From assembly GCF_001700435.1 (NCBI RefSeq), contig NZ_LYPC01000014.1:1169277-1233276 (forward strand): DNA of 64,000 nucleotides, read 5' to 3'. Within the stretch, counting starts at the first letter, position 1; each line of letters starts with the position of its first letter. Under the pieces are notes generated by a model, which saw nothing but the letters and a program-made list of their open reading frames with translations, did no database searches and was not told the origin of the DNA. The translations under genes were made by a program, and so were the position numbers. Positions 46,140-56,916 of this stretch are shown here, one piece after another. Source of the DNA: Paenibacillus pectinilyticus (GTDB lineage Bacteria > Bacillota > Bacilli > Paenibacillales > NBRC-103111).

Positions 46140-47345
46140 CTACTGCGCACCCTTACTCACCCAAAAAGTCACATTATCACCCTGCAGGCCGTTCGTACCA
46201 GCCTTGGGGTCTTGCTTCGTTACGATGCCTTTGTCAAGCGTGCTGACTTCGATCACGAAGTTGTAATGGAGCCCCGCGGCCAGTGCCAGCTGCTCCGCAT
46301 CCTCTTGCGTTTGGCCTACCAAATTAGGCACAACGGTTTTCTCAGTCCCAGGATTCGTACCCGTCAAGACGGTACTCGCTGTGCTGCTGGGACTAGCTGT
46401 TGAAACAACGGTTGGCGCTGGTGAAGGTGTCACGACAACAACGGTCTCAACAATCTTCGTCTCCGGCCAGACGGCCCAAACGACGATAACGCCTGCGACT
46501 AGCGCCGTCACGGCGCCTAGCGCAATCAGTTTAGCCGAGCGAGGGTTACGCGCTTGGATTTCAGTGTCATCGTACACACGATGTGGTTCGGCTTGTGGAG
46601 CGGGCGCCTTTTCCAAGCTGGGAACCGGTTCCTCAGCAGGTGGATCTGTACGAGGAGCGGAAGGCGGTAAACTCCGCAACCCAAAAACGAGCGAAGAAAG
46701 CGATGACTGCCCATGACAAATAAATTTAATAAGCCGTATTAAAGCTAATTTTTGCTCCATGGTCGCGCTTGGAACGTTGGCGCGCTCTAATGTCGTATGC
46801 ATGACCTCGAAGGTGTCAGAAACGGTTTCGCCTCCCGTGAGCAGCTGAATCATCAATCGGCATAGGCCGACAGCGCCTTGCTCCTGAGGATCATCTTCCT
46901 CCCAATAGTTGATAACCGAAAGTTTGTTATGATCGGACAACCATAAGTTGTCTGGTCGTACGGAGAAGCCTGTAATCCGTTCCTCCATGGCATCCAGCAG
47001 GGAAACGCCTAAGTCGCTAATCATCGTGACCACGTCAGCGTAGGACCATTTGCGTTTATGAATAGGATTGGCGAACAGTGAGCCTGGCTTGGCTTGCAAA
47101 ATAATCGTAACGGCTTCGTCCGTAATGGACGTATCTAACATATGATGAAATCCGTCATGGATAAATGCCGCTTTATCCTGAAGAGCACTTATGTAATCGA
47201 CACCGCGTTGTTTGTGAAGTACCGTTTTACGATACAGGAGTACTTTGCGTGTTAGAAAGACATCATCACCATAATGGAGAGTTCCATGAGGGAAAGAGAC
47301 GATTTGTGTACTTGGCACGTATCGTGTACCTATTCGATCGGGCAT
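46140..47345 (-). CDS. PASTA-domain pseudokinase membrane protein
   Basis: 401 residues. The N-terminal 225 residues follow the layout of a Ser/Thr kinase lobe, but the catalytic loop reads FSVRPDNLWLS where active kinases have HRDxKPxN, and the DFG position reads INY, so key catalytic residues are missing. A Pro-rich linker, one membrane span (about 271-292), a Thr/Ser/Pro stalk and one PASTA domain (VVPNLVGQTQEDAEQLA, TKQDPKAGT) follow. PASTA domains bind peptidoglycan fragments or muropeptides outside the cell. It may be a non-catalytic sensor or scaffold related to PrkC/PknB. GAGAGGATGG supports the start. It is a single gene, divergent from the chemoreceptor. Confidence 0.75.
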   Translation of the reverse strand: MPDRIGTRYVPSTQIVSFPHGTLHYGDDVFLTRKVLLYRKTVLHKQRGVDYISALQDKAAFIHDGFHHMLDTSITDEAVTIILQAKPGSLFANPIHKRKWSYADVVTMISDLGVSLLDAMEERITGFSVRPDNLWLSDHNKLSVINYWEEDDPQEQGAVGLCRLMIQLLTGGETVSDTFEVMHTTLERANVPSATMEQKLALIRLIKFICHGQSSLSSLVFGLRSLPPSAPRTDPPAEEPVPSLEKAPAPQAEPHRVYDDTEIQARNPRSAKLIALGAVTALVAGVIVVWAVWPETKIVETVVVVTPSPAPTVVSTASPSSTASTVLTGTNPGTEKTVVPNLVGQTQEDAEQLALAAGLHYNFVIEVSTLDKGIVTKQDPKAGTNGLQGDNVTFWVSKGAQ

Positions 47346-47580
47346 GGATTAACCATCCTCTCTGGCAGCTATGATTAGTATTGACCTTATTATAAAGGAT
47401 TCGAAGGCAGATAGGAATTTAGGAGCAGATCTTATGAAAAATAACATAAATGCGCGAAAATTTTGTGGAATTTTATCAAAATAGTTCGAATTGCCTGTAT
47501 TTTGTTAAAATTCGTTGTAAGATGGGTCCATATCGTGTTTCGTGTTAGGAAAGCTTACGCGAATAAAGGAGTGGGCCAGG

Positions 47581-49725
47581 ATGAAAGCGAGCAGTCTCAA
47601 TAAACCTAGTGTATCAACTCTTTTTAAACCTGCTATCTATGTACTGAATAAGCTTAGGTACCCGCAAAAATTTATGATGATAGGTTGTGTGTTCGTTATT
47701 CCCATTATGTTGTTAGCGGAGCAATTGCTAGCAGGGACGACGCAAAGTATGCGTGCGGCTAAGTTAGAGATGGATGGGATTTCAGTACAGAGAGAGTTGG
47801 GTGAGCTGCTAGTTAATTTGGATCAATTCGGACAAAGCCTTCCGTCAGCAGATGGTGCTCAAGTGCCAAACGGTATGGATTCCAAGCACATTCATTCACA
47901 AATTGATGAACGCATGGTTTGGATGAAAGCGGAAGTTGAAAAGACCAAATCTCCTTTGCTGCAAGCCAAGCTTGTAGCGAGTATCCAAGAACAATGGCAA
48001 TCCATTTCATCGAATGGAGAAGGTCTAAGTCAGAAGTACTATGAACTGCAGCATGAGCAAATGGAACAAAATGTGATCCAGCTCATTCACGCAGTAGAGA
48101 AAGGTGCAAAACTTAATCTGGATCCTGAAGAAGGCAGTAGTTCCCTCATAGACTTTACTGTACATCTTTTTCCGTCATTTTGGAATAATCTTGAGAAAAT
48201 TGAGCGAAGCGGCATTGAAGTTGCGGTTCGTCGTCAGATCAAAAACCCGGAAGAACAAGAAGAAATCATTCATTTAAGCGGTGAAGCGCAGTCGATGTTA
48301 GCTGACATTCAAACGTCGGAGGATCAGTTCAAAGAGCAAAATCCAGATCTGGCCGCTACCCTTCTGGAGCTTCAAGTGAAAAACCATAAGACAACATTGG
48401 CTGTGATCAGTACTTTAAACGAGAAGCTAGTCAACACGGGTGTTATTCAAATTACACCGGATGAATTTGCTGCAACAGTTCGATCTGCCAAAGCATCTGC
48501 GCTTGACTTATATCATAGTCAGTTAAATCTGCTAACGGATCAGTTGCAGACGCGTGTGGATGATTATACAAGGAGTCTGACGCTAGATGCGCTTGTCGTG
48601 CTGGCTGTACTGCTGTTTGCGGCGTACTTGTTTATGGCTTTTTATGTGGCGATGAAAAAAGGTATCGAGGACCTCGCACGAGCTTCGCAGCGCCTTGTAC
48701 AAGGGGATATGACCGTAAGGGTCCAATCCGACTCCAAAGATGAGTTTAGCAGCGTTGTAAATGCTTTTAATCACATTGCAGATAGCTTCACGCAAGTCAT
48801 TCGTCAAAGTAGGCTCGTTGTGCAGAGGGCATTTGAATCTTCGGTGCAGCTTCAAACCAGCGTCAAGGAAACATCGGCGGATTCGAAAACGATTCAGCGG
48901 ATTATGACAGACATGGCACAAGGTTCGCAAGTATTGATGAAGGGCTCCGAAGAGACGTCATCTGCGATGAATGAAGTGGCAGCGGGGGTGCAGCGCATTG
49001 CTGAAACATCATCGACCGTTGCTGAAGCGGCGAATGAAGCCGCAGTTGAGGCCAGACAAGGCTTCGAAGATATGAGTTTGGCGGTTGGACAAATGTCGTT
49101 GATCAAACACAAAGTAATGGAAACCGCATCAACGATTTCCGAACTTGTCGATTTATCCACGAAGATTGATCGCATGCTGGATGTGATTACGGATATTTCG
49201 GAGCAAACGCGGCTGCTTGCACTGAACGCTTCGATTGAAGCCGCTAGAGCGGGGGAATATGGGCGAGGCTTTCAGGTGGTAGCAACAGAAGTAAGGAAGC
49301 TGGCCGATCAATCCAGTGAGTCAGCCAAGCAAATTGTGCAGCTGATTGCAATGGTGAAAAGCAGCTCTAAGTCAGTTGTAGAGAAGGCGCAGATGGAAAT
49401 TAACGAAGTAGAGAAAGGGAGCTTGCTGATAGCCAAAGTAGGCGTCGTCTTTGAATCTATTTTGAACGCGGTGGACCAGGTTGCCGAACAGATCCAAGAG
49501 GTATCCGCTGCCTCGGAGCAAATTTCTGCAAGTACGCAGGAGGTATCGGCGTCCATGGAGGACAGTGTGCAGATTTCACGCAAAGCAACCTCGTACACGC
49601 AAGATGTAACGTCATCATTACAGAAGCAGGCTGCTTCCACGATGGAAGTGGAGTCTTCGTCGACAACACTGAACCACATTTCAGAAGAATTACTCCATTC
49701 GCTAACCCATTTTCAGCTTGACTAA
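47581..49725 (+). CDS. Methyl-accepting chemotaxis protein
   Basis: 714 residues from ATG 47581 (AAAGGAG at 47564-47570); an in-frame GTG at 47542 is possible. A membrane segment near 30-55, a long helical ligand-sensing region, a second membrane segment near 340-362, a HAMP domain, and the signalling domain with the invariant hairpin tip [24 protein letters not shown] are present. It controls the CheA kinase in response to an unknown ligand. The sensing region is mostly predicted helix. Confidence 0.92.
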   Translation: MKASSLNKPSVSTLFKPAIYVLNKLRYPQKFMMIGCVFVIPIMLLAEQLLAGTTQSMRAAKLEMDGISVQRELGELLVNLDQFGQSLPSADGAQVPNGMDSKHIHSQIDERMVWMKAEVEKTKSPLLQAKLVASIQEQWQSISSNGEGLSQKYYELQHEQMEQNVIQLIHAVEKGAKLNLDPEEGSSSLIDFTVHLFPSFWNNLEKIERSGIEVAVRRQIKNPEEQEEIIHLSGEAQSMLADIQTSEDQFKEQNPDLAATLLELQVKNHKTTLAVISTLNEKLVNTGVIQITPDEFAATVRSAKASALDLYHSQLNLLTDQLQTRVDDYTRSLTLDALVVLAVLLFAAYLFMAFYVAMKKGIEDLARASQRLVQGDMTVRVQSDSKDEFSSVVNAFNHIADSFTQVIRQSRLVVQRAFESSVQLQTSVKETSADSKTIQRIMTDMAQGSQVLMKGSEETSSAMNEVAAGVQRIAETSSTVAEAANEAAVEARQGFEDMSLAVGQMSLIKHKVMETASTISELVDLSTKIDRMLDVITDISEQTRLLALNASIEAARAGEYGRGFQVVATEVRKLADQSSESAKQIVQLIAMVKSSSKSVVEKAQMEINEVEKGSLLIAKVGVVFESILNAVDQVAEQIQEVSAASEQISASTQEVSASMEDSVQISRKATSYTQDVTSSLQKQAASTMEVESSSTTLNHISEELLHSLTHFQLD

Positions 49726-49741
49726 AATAGGACAAGGTATC

Positions 49742-49788
49742 TACCTTTCTATGCTGATAGACTCAGCTTATGGAAAGGTATTTTTTTT
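49742..49788 (+). terminator. Terminator of the chemoreceptor gene
   Basis: TACCTTTC (49742-49749) pairs with GAAAGGTA (49773-49780), with an inner GCTGA/TCAGC stem, followed by eight T residues. Confidence 0.85.
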
Positions 49789-49885
49789 CATAGTTTGCTA
49801 GGATACTTCTATGCTTCATAAGGCCTAAATGATATTATATAGAAATCAGATAAACTTACAAAAAACACCATTATGAGGGGGAAAC

Positions 49886-51541
49886 ATGTTGAAAAAAGTC
49901 GCTATTTTAGGTGGCGGAGTTGCTGGATTAAGCGCTGCGCATGAGCTTGTTGTACGTGGGTATGAGGTATCCGTTTACGAGTTTAAGACGATTCCAGGCG
50001 GAAAGGCAAGGAGTATGCCGGTTGTGGGCAGTGGTATCGGTGGGAGAAGAGACTTGCCGGGTGAACACGGCTTTCGACTATTTCCGCGTTTCTATCGCCA
50101 TGTGATAGATACCTTAAAGCATATTCCTTACGAAAATGGCACCGTTTACGATAATTTAACAGAAGTAACACGCTTAGATATCGCCACATATACAGCGCCA
50201 TTGTTGCCATTGTTGGCCAAAATAGAATTTAGCCTAGACAATTTTTTGGTACTGATCAAAGATCTTTTCGATAATGGATTGGGTCTTACGATGGATGATA
50301 TGGAGCAATATGGCCGCAAGTTATGGCAGGTTATGACCAGCTGCGAGGAACGTATCCGTGAGGAATACAACTTAATCGATTGGTGGGAGTTTATCCAAGC
50401 TGAGCAGCAATCGCCTGCTTTTCAGAAAATTTTTGCTGGCTTTACCAAAACATTAGTCGCATGCCAGTCCAAGATTGCCAATACACAAACAGTAGGACCT
50501 GTAGCTGTTCAGATGACGCTGGACATTACAACACCAGGCACAAGCTTCGTGCGGCTGTTGAACGGCCCGACCAATGATAAATGGATTTACCCTTGGCTGT
50601 CATTCCTACAAGATCAAGGTGTTGACTATCATCTAGCTGCTAAAGTCGAGAGCATTAACTGTGTGGATGGGATTATTCGGAGTGCAACCATTACAGAGCA
50701 TGGTGAAACATTCGATATCGAAGCGGACCATTTCATCGCTGCTTTCCCTGTAGAGGTTATGGGTAAAATGATTACGGATTCTATGCTCGAAGCGGACCCA
50801 TCGCTACATGGTATACAGAAGCTTGTTGACTCCGTCGCTTGGATGAATGGCATTCAGTATTACTTGAAGGAAGATGTAAAGATTACGCATGGACATGTGA
50901 TTTATTTAGATGCACCATGGTCACTCACTTCGGTTTCACAGAAGCAATTCTGGCCAGACGTGAATTTAAGTGAATATGGTGATGGAACGGTCAAAGGCAT
51001 TCTGTCTGTTGATATTTCAGATTGGGACACGCCGGGCATTCTATTCGGCAAAACAGCAACACATTGTACGGCAGAAGAGATTAAGGCTGAGGTTTGGGCG
51101 CAAATGAAGCTAAGTCTCAACGTAGATGGTGCCGTTATTCTGGAGGACTCAGTCTTACATTCGTGGTTCCTGGATACAGATATTCAGTTCAGTAATCCAG
51201 ATGGAGCCTGCACGAATATGGAGCCGCTGCTCATTAATCGTGTTGGAACGTGGGACGATCGACCAGAAGCATTTACAGGGATTCCGAATTTATTCCTTGC
51301 TTCTGATTACGTTCGTACCAATACGAATCTCGCAACGATGGAAGGTGCCAATGAGGCGGCGCGTCGGGCTGTAAATGCTATTTTGCAACGAGATGGTTCA
51401 AAGGAAAAGCCTTGCAAAATTTGGGAGATGTACACATTTGAAGTCGCGCATGTTGATTTACTGAAATTCTATCATATCCACGATAAGCACCAATTCGAGA
51501 AGGGACTTCCATGGGATGGAAAGATGTCAAAGTTCCTGTAA
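49886..51541 (+). CDS. FAD-dependent oxidoreductase (phytoene desaturase / HpnE-like)
   Basis: 551 residues. The N-terminal dinucleotide-binding motif is VAILGGGVAGLSAAHELVVRGYEV, followed by FKTIPGGKARSM and the C-terminal FAD contact FLASDYVRTNTNLATMEGANEAARRA. This is the layout of carotenoid/hydroxysqualene desaturases and related amine-oxidase-fold enzymes. No squalene or carotenoid genes adjoin it, so the substrate is unknown. GAGGGGG precedes the ATG. The giant kinase gene starts 29 bases downstream, so the two are probably co-transcribed. Confidence 0.8.
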   Translation: MLKKVAILGGGVAGLSAAHELVVRGYEVSVYEFKTIPGGKARSMPVVGSGIGGRRDLPGEHGFRLFPRFYRHVIDTLKHIPYENGTVYDNLTEVTRLDIATYTAPLLPLLAKIEFSLDNFLVLIKDLFDNGLGLTMDDMEQYGRKLWQVMTSCEERIREEYNLIDWWEFIQAEQQSPAFQKIFAGFTKTLVACQSKIANTQTVGPVAVQMTLDITTPGTSFVRLLNGPTNDKWIYPWLSFLQDQGVDYHLAAKVESINCVDGIIRSATITEHGETFDIEADHFIAAFPVEVMGKMITDSMLEADPSLHGIQKLVDSVAWMNGIQYYLKEDVKITHGHVIYLDAPWSLTSVSQKQFWPDVNLSEYGDGTVKGILSVDISDWDTPGILFGKTATHCTAEEIKAEVWAQMKLSLNVDGAVILEDSVLHSWFLDTDIQFSNPDGACTNMEPLLINRVGTWDDRPEAFTGIPNLFLASDYVRTNTNLATMEGANEAARRAVNAILQRDGSKEKPCKIWEMYTFEVAHVDLLKFYHIHDKHQFEKGLPWDGKMSKFL

Positions 51542-51570
51542 CTAGCAGCGAGATTTACTAGGAGGATAAG

Positions 51571-54500
51571 ATGTTAATATTGCCGGATTATGAGATGATC
51601 AGACAAATATATCAAGGTGAGCGTAACGTGTTGTACCGCGCCGTTCATAAGCAAACAGGCGAGAAGGTAATCATTAAGACGCTGCGATCCGACTTTCCGG
51701 TTGCAAGGGATCTGACCAGATTAAAGCGCGAGTATGAAATCGGGAAGATGTTGGATTTCTCTGGTGTCGTTCAGCCTCTCTCGCTGCCGAAGTATCATAA
51801 TAGCGTCGCCTTAGTGATGGAAGATTTCGATGGGGAAACCCTTTCAACCTACTTCCCGTTGTTCCGGCAATCCGTCAAGGACTTCTTGCAAGCAGCTATT
51901 CAACTAGCCAAAATTGTAGGAGAAGTCCATCAACGTTATGTGATACATAAGGATATCAAGCCTAGCAATATTATTATGAATCGTAGTAAACAGATTATGA
52001 AGCTTGGCGATTTCAGCATTTCGTCGTTCACGAGAGAGCGTCAAGAAATGCTGGATCCTTTATTACTAGAAGGAACGCTCAGCTACATGTCGCCCGAGCA
52101 GACAGGGCGCATGAATCGTATCATCGATTATCGGACGGATTATTACTCCCTGGGTGTCACGTTCTACGAAATGATTACAGGACACCTTCCCTTCCAAACG
52201 GATGATGCGGTGGAACTGCTGCATTGCCATTTTGCTGTCACGCCGGTACCGCCGCACAGCTTGCGAATGGCGATCCCGAAGCCGATATCGGATATTACCA
52301 TGAAGCTGCTATCGAAAGACGCGGAGGACCGCTATCAAAGCGCCTACGGGATTATTCATGATCTGGAACACGTCTTGATGCTTAGTCAATCAGGCGAAGA
52401 GATGCAGGAATTCACAGTGGGTCGCTATGATATGACCGATATGTTCCAGATTCCCCAAGGGTTATATGGCCGATCCAAGGAAATTGAAAGACTGCTGCGT
52501 GTATATAGTCATGCCGTGCATGGGTCCTTGGAGGCGGTGTGGGTCACTGGGGAATCAGGATATGGAAAATCCTTCCTTATTGCAGAAACCATGAAGACGA
52601 TCATGAAGGATAATGGCTGGTTTTTATCCGGTCGTTTCGAGCCCAATAAACAGCATATCTCGTATCATGCGATTGCGAGAGCGCTGCGAGAGCTAGTTCG
52701 TCAGCTTTTGACCGGGAAGGATCAGCAGCTTGAAGAGTATCGCACGCGGCTGCTCCAGATGCTGGGTACGAGCGGGAAAGTTTTGACGGATCTCGTGCCA
52801 GAATTGGAGATGCTGATCGGCGAACAGCCGGCTGCAAGGCCGCTTCCGCCACAAGAGACACAGAATCGTCTCCACTTTTTACTGCAGCAATTTCTATTGA
52901 TTTTTTGCGCGAAGGATCGGCCGATTGTTTTGTTTTTGGATGATTTGCAATGGGCGGATGCAGCGTCACTGCAGGTATTGGATCTGCTATTGAACGATTC
53001 GCAACTGAAATATTTCTTATTCATTGGCTCTTATCGCAGTGAATATGAGAGCAACTGGCTGTCGGCTATGCACATCCAATTATTAAGCAAGCTGCCTGCG
53101 CGGCTAATCGAGGAACGTATTACACTCAAGGCGTTTGAGATTCACGATGTGAAGCAGTTGGTGGCCGAATCTTTGAAATCCGAGCAGGAGCAAGTCGCTG
53201 AATTAGCTGAACTCGTTCTGGTGAAAACCGGAGGCAATCCCTTTTTCGTCAAACAATTTCTAACCGCCTTGCACGAGCAAGATTTGCTTTCATTTAATTA
53301 TGAAGTCAATCGTTGGCTTTGGGATATGAACGAGATTCAGAAGCTTCGCATTACGGATAACTTAATGTTCTTGCTCGCAGACAAGCTTGAGCGCATGCCT
53401 TCACAAACACAAGATGTCTTACGTTTGGCATCCTGCTTAGGTGTTTCCTTTGACTTAGAGGCACTGGGTATTATTATGAGTTCCTCTTTCACTGATGCAC
53501 TACATAAGTTGGAGGGCACCATTCAGTCCGGTTTAATCATCCCCGTGGGTATGGATTACAAGTTTTATAACGAAACACTAGGCGAGTCCGCAGCGCGCGA
53601 TATCCGATTCATGTTTGTCCACGATTCAATCCAAGAAGCGATTTATGGCTCGATTGAAGAGACTAAGCTAACAGAGATGCACTTAAGTATAGCGCAAATG
53701 CTGCTAACAACTCTGTCGGAAGCGGAGATCGAGCGCAGACTCTTTGAAATTGTCAATCACATGAATATGGGGTCCGATTTGGTCGAGGAGCGTCCAGCCC
53801 TGATCCAGCTTCTCGAATTTAATATGGGAGCAGCGCGCAAAGCGAGAGCTTCGAATGCGTATCGATCAGCGCTACAATATTACAATAAAGGCTTGTCTAT
53901 GTTGAGTCAGATCACGGGGATGGAACTAGAGGAGCTAAGCTATACGCTTCGCTTGGAGAAATCAGAGGTGCTCTATTTGAACGGTCAGGCAGATGAAGCC
54001 GAAACCTCCTATGAGCAGCTTCTGCAAGAAGCCAAATCCAAGGAGCAAAGACTGGAACTCTATAATCTTCAAGTGATTCTGTACACGAATGTAGGGAAGC
54101 AGCATCAGAGCGTCAAGTTAGGCTTGAAAGCGTTGGCGGAGCATGGTATCCGATTATCAGAAGCGCCAACAAGCGCGAATATCTTAGTTGCATTTTTGGA
54201 CGTGAAGCGGAAAATCGGGCGTAAAAATACGCTCCAACTCTACGATTTACCGATTATGGAAGATGATTATCGCTACAAGCTCATGAATCTGATGATGAGC
54301 GTTGCCATCTCAGCGTATTTCGTAAATACGAACTTGTTCGTTCTTTTTATGCTAAATATGACCAAGCTCGCTTTGAAATACGGGAATTCACCAGCAATGG
54401 CCTATGTGTATGGGGCGTATGGCCTTATTCTGGGTTCAGGTTTCGGGGATTATCAAAGAGGTTATCTCTATGGTCAACTGGGCAACCGTATGAACGAGCG

Positions 54501-56769
54501 ATTCCAATCTCATCAATTTCGGAGCAAAAGTTATTTCTCGTTCGGCTTATTTGTTACCCCATGGGTGAAGCCGCTTCAAAATGCCCTTGAACTTCTGAAA
54601 GATTCGTTCCGAAGCGGGATTGAGGATGGTGACTTGGTATTCGCAGGCTATGCGCTCACGTACCAGGTTTTGGTTAAGGATTTCCAAGGGGTTGCGCTTG
54701 CGGAGGTGTACGATGATCTAACGAAGAACTACCGGATTCTGGAGCAGACGAATCATCACGATACACTTCTAATGATGGAAATGCTTCGGATGGTGATCAT
54801 GAATCTGGAAGGGAAAACGCATAACTCATTGCTCATCGGTGAAGATGAGTCGGAAGAAGAAGCGTTTGTCCGCAAGCTTGACATACATTCAAACCAAGTC
54901 ATCATTCATGTCTATACGGTGAAAAAGATGATGCTCTTTTACTTATTTGGCCATTATGATGAAGCGGTGAAAATGTGCAGAGAAGCAGAACGGAGACAAT
55001 CCGCATCCTTTGGTTTGTTCCACATGCCAGAGCATTATTTCTATGCGGTTCTGTCCTTGACTGCTAAGTTCACTGAGGCATCGATTGAAGATCGAAAATG
55101 GTCTGCCAAGCAAGTGAAGAAAATGCTCAAAAAAATGGAGAAATGGTCAACAAATGCGCCAGAGAACTACCTACATCTTAGCCTACTGATGCGAGCTGAA
55201 TGGGATCGTGTGCAAGGGCATGCTCAGAGAGCAGAGCAAGGGTATGAGAGTGCGATTCGTCAAGCGCGGGAGCAGGGTTTTATTCAGCATGAGGCGATCG
55301 CGACAGAGCTGGCGGGGAAATACTATAAGCAGGCTGGCCGCGAGAAGATTGCCAAAACCTATCTCATTGACGCCTATTTGGGTTTTGTAAGCTGGGGGGC
55401 CAAGGCTAAGGCTGATGAGCTCATTGCGCGATATCCCGGCTACCTATCCAGCCTGCATGAGTCCCCAGATTGGGCGACAACCAAAATCAGCGACTATTCG
55501 CTGCAAGCGCTGGACTTTATGACCATCATGAACACCTCGCGGTCACTGTCCAGTGAAGTGAATTTGGAGCAGTTGATCAAAAGACTGATGGAAATCGTTA
55601 CGTATTCCTCGGGTGCGGAGCGAAGTATTCTTGTTTTGAAAGATAAGGATTGCTTATATGTTGAAGCGGAGATGCTGGCGAGTGAAGGCAAAGATTCCTG
55701 CACCGTGAGTCCGGTTCTATTGGAATCTCGTGATGATCTGCCGCGAGCGGTCATTCAATATGTGGCCCGCATGAAAGAAGGAATCGTGCTTGATGATGCG
55801 GAGAACGAAGGGTTCTTCACGAATGATCCGTATATTCGGCAAGCGGAAAGTAAGTCGATTTTCTGTGAGCCTATCTTACATCAGGGGAATTTAGTCGGGG
55901 TTTTCTATTTGGAAAATAATTTAATTCGAAATGCCTTCACTTCAGATCGACTGGATGTGATCAAATTATTATCTGCACAAGCTGCGATTTCGATCGAAAA
56001 TGCTAGGCTCTATAATGATCTCGAGTCCAAGGTAAAGGAACGTACGAATGAATTGATTCTGATGGAGACATCGCGGCGAGATTTGTTATCGAATATCTCA
56101 CATGATCTAGGAACACCGCTTACGTCTATTCAGGGATACGTTGAAGCGATCCTAGATGGTGTGATTCATGAACCTGAGGAGCAGAAAAAGTACTTGTCGG
56201 TTGTGCATATGCGCATCGTTGGTATTCAACGCTTGATCACGGATTTATATCAATTAAGTCGGCTTGAAACCAAGCAGTTCCATTTCCAATTGGCTCCAAC
56301 GTCTTGTGTGACGATGGTTCGCCAGCTTTTTGCCAAGTATGAACTAGATGCGGCGAATGCAGGAATCATCTACACGTTAGATATGGGACACATCGATGGT
56401 CAACAAGAAATGCTGTTAACCGTTGATCCGGATCGGATCGAACAAGTCTATGCGAATCTGATCTATAATGCGATTAAATTCTCTACTAGCGGCGGTTTCA
56501 TTGACGTTCGTGTGGAAATTAGAGATGAACCCTATGAGCTGGTTATACGGGTGTCGGATACTGGCGTTGGGATCAGTGAGGAAGATCTGCCCCATATTTT
56601 TGAACGCTTCTATAAGGCATCCAAATCGCGCAGTAATTCAGGCGGCAGTGGCTTAGGACTTGCAATCGCCAAGGAAATTATCCAATATCACGGTGGGCAA
56701 ATTTGGGCGGAAAGCCGCTTAGGCCAGGGCTGCAGTATTTCGTTCTCACTCCCTTTACACCGCATATAA
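51571..56769 (+). CDS. Ser/Thr kinase - AAA ATPase - GAF - histidine kinase fusion
   Basis: 1732 residues. Domains in order: Ser/Thr kinase at about 10-270 (Lys in KVIIKTL, HKDIKPSNIIM, with DFS in place of DFG); a STAND-type ATPase at about 305-620 (P-loop GESGYGKS near 327, Walker B IVLFLDDLQWAD); a long helical TPR-like region to about 1320; a GAF domain at about 1330-1490; a HisKA helix with the phospho-acceptor His at 1511 (SNISHDLGTPL); and a GHKL ATPase to the end (GSGLGLAIAKEI). There is no membrane segment. Proteins of this type are large signalling hubs; input and output are unknown. No response regulator is next to it. AGGAGG precedes the ATG. Confidence 0.9.
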   Translation: MLILPDYEMIRQIYQGERNVLYRAVHKQTGEKVIIKTLRSDFPVARDLTRLKREYEIGKMLDFSGVVQPLSLPKYHNSVALVMEDFDGETLSTYFPLFRQSVKDFLQAAIQLAKIVGEVHQRYVIHKDIKPSNIIMNRSKQIMKLGDFSISSFTRERQEMLDPLLLEGTLSYMSPEQTGRMNRIIDYRTDYYSLGVTFYEMITGHLPFQTDDAVELLHCHFAVTPVPPHSLRMAIPKPISDITMKLLSKDAEDRYQSAYGIIHDLEHVLMLSQSGEEMQEFTVGRYDMTDMFQIPQGLYGRSKEIERLLRVYSHAVHGSLEAVWVTGESGYGKSFLIAETMKTIMKDNGWFLSGRFEPNKQHISYHAIARALRELVRQLLTGKDQQLEEYRTRLLQMLGTSGKVLTDLVPELEMLIGEQPAARPLPPQETQNRLHFLLQQFLLIFCAKDRPIVLFLDDLQWADAASLQVLDLLLNDSQLKYFLFIGSYRSEYESNWLSAMHIQLLSKLPARLIEERITLKAFEIHDVKQLVAESLKSEQEQVAELAELVLVKTGGNPFFVKQFLTALHEQDLLSFNYEVNRWLWDMNEIQKLRITDNLMFLLADKLERMPSQTQDVLRLASCLGVSFDLEALGIIMSSSFTDALHKLEGTIQSGLIIPVGMDYKFYNETLGESAARDIRFMFVHDSIQEAIYGSIEETKLTEMHLSIAQMLLTTLSEAEIERRLFEIVNHMNMGSDLVEERPALIQLLEFNMGAARKARASNAYRSALQYYNKGLSMLSQITGMELEELSYTLRLEKSEVLYLNGQADEAETSYEQLLQEAKSKEQRLELYNLQVILYTNVGKQHQSVKLGLKALAEHGIRLSEAPTSANILVAFLDVKRKIGRKNTLQLYDLPIMEDDYRYKLMNLMMSVAISAYFVNTNLFVLFMLNMTKLALKYGNSPAMAYVYGAYGLILGSGFGDYQRGYLYGQLGNRMNERFQSHQFRSKSYFSFGLFVTPWVKPLQNALELLKDSFRSGIEDGDLVFAGYALTYQVLVKDFQGVALAEVYDDLTKNYRILEQTNHHDTLLMMEMLRMVIMNLEGKTHNSLLIGEDESEEEAFVRKLDIHSNQVIIHVYTVKKMMLFYLFGHYDEAVKMCREAERRQSASFGLFHMPEHYFYAVLSLTAKFTEASIEDRKWSAKQVKKMLKKMEKWSTNAPENYLHLSLLMRAEWDRVQGHAQRAEQGYESAIRQAREQGFIQHEAIATELAGKYYKQAGREKIAKTYLIDAYLGFVSWGAKAKADELIARYPGYLSSLHESPDWATTKISDYSLQALDFMTIMNTSRSLSSEVNLEQLIKRLMEIVTYSSGAERSILVLKDKDCLYVEAEMLASEGKDSCTVSPVLLESRDDLPRAVIQYVARMKEGIVLDDAENEGFFTNDPYIRQAESKSIFCEPILHQGNLVGVFYLENNLIRNAFTSDRLDVIKLLSAQAAISIENARLYNDLESKVKERTNELILMETSRRDLLSNISHDLGTPLTSIQGYVEAILDGVIHEPEEQKKYLSVVHMRIVGIQRLITDLYQLSRLETKQFHFQLAPTSCVTMVRQLFAKYELDAANAGIIYTLDMGHIDGQQEMLLTVDPDRIEQVYANLIYNAIKFSTSGGFIDVRVEIRDEPYELVIRVSDTGVGISEEDLPHIFERFYKASKSRSNSGGSGLGLAIAKEIIQYHGGQIWAESRLGQGCSISFSLPLHRI

Positions 56770-56776
56770 GTTCTCC

Positions 56777-56811
56777 AAACCGTACATCTTACTTAGAGGT
56801 GTACGGTTTTT
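56777..56811 (+). terminator. Terminator after the fusion kinase
   Basis: AAACCGTACA pairs with TGTACGGTTT around a 13-base loop, followed by T residues. Confidence 0.88.
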
Positions 56812-56916
56812 GTTTGTAGTAGAATCGTGTCTACCCAAAAGGTGTTACCAATGATATTGAATACGACTTGTGATATACTTCTGTAGATATTAGTCATCGA
56901 AGGAGTTTACACACAT

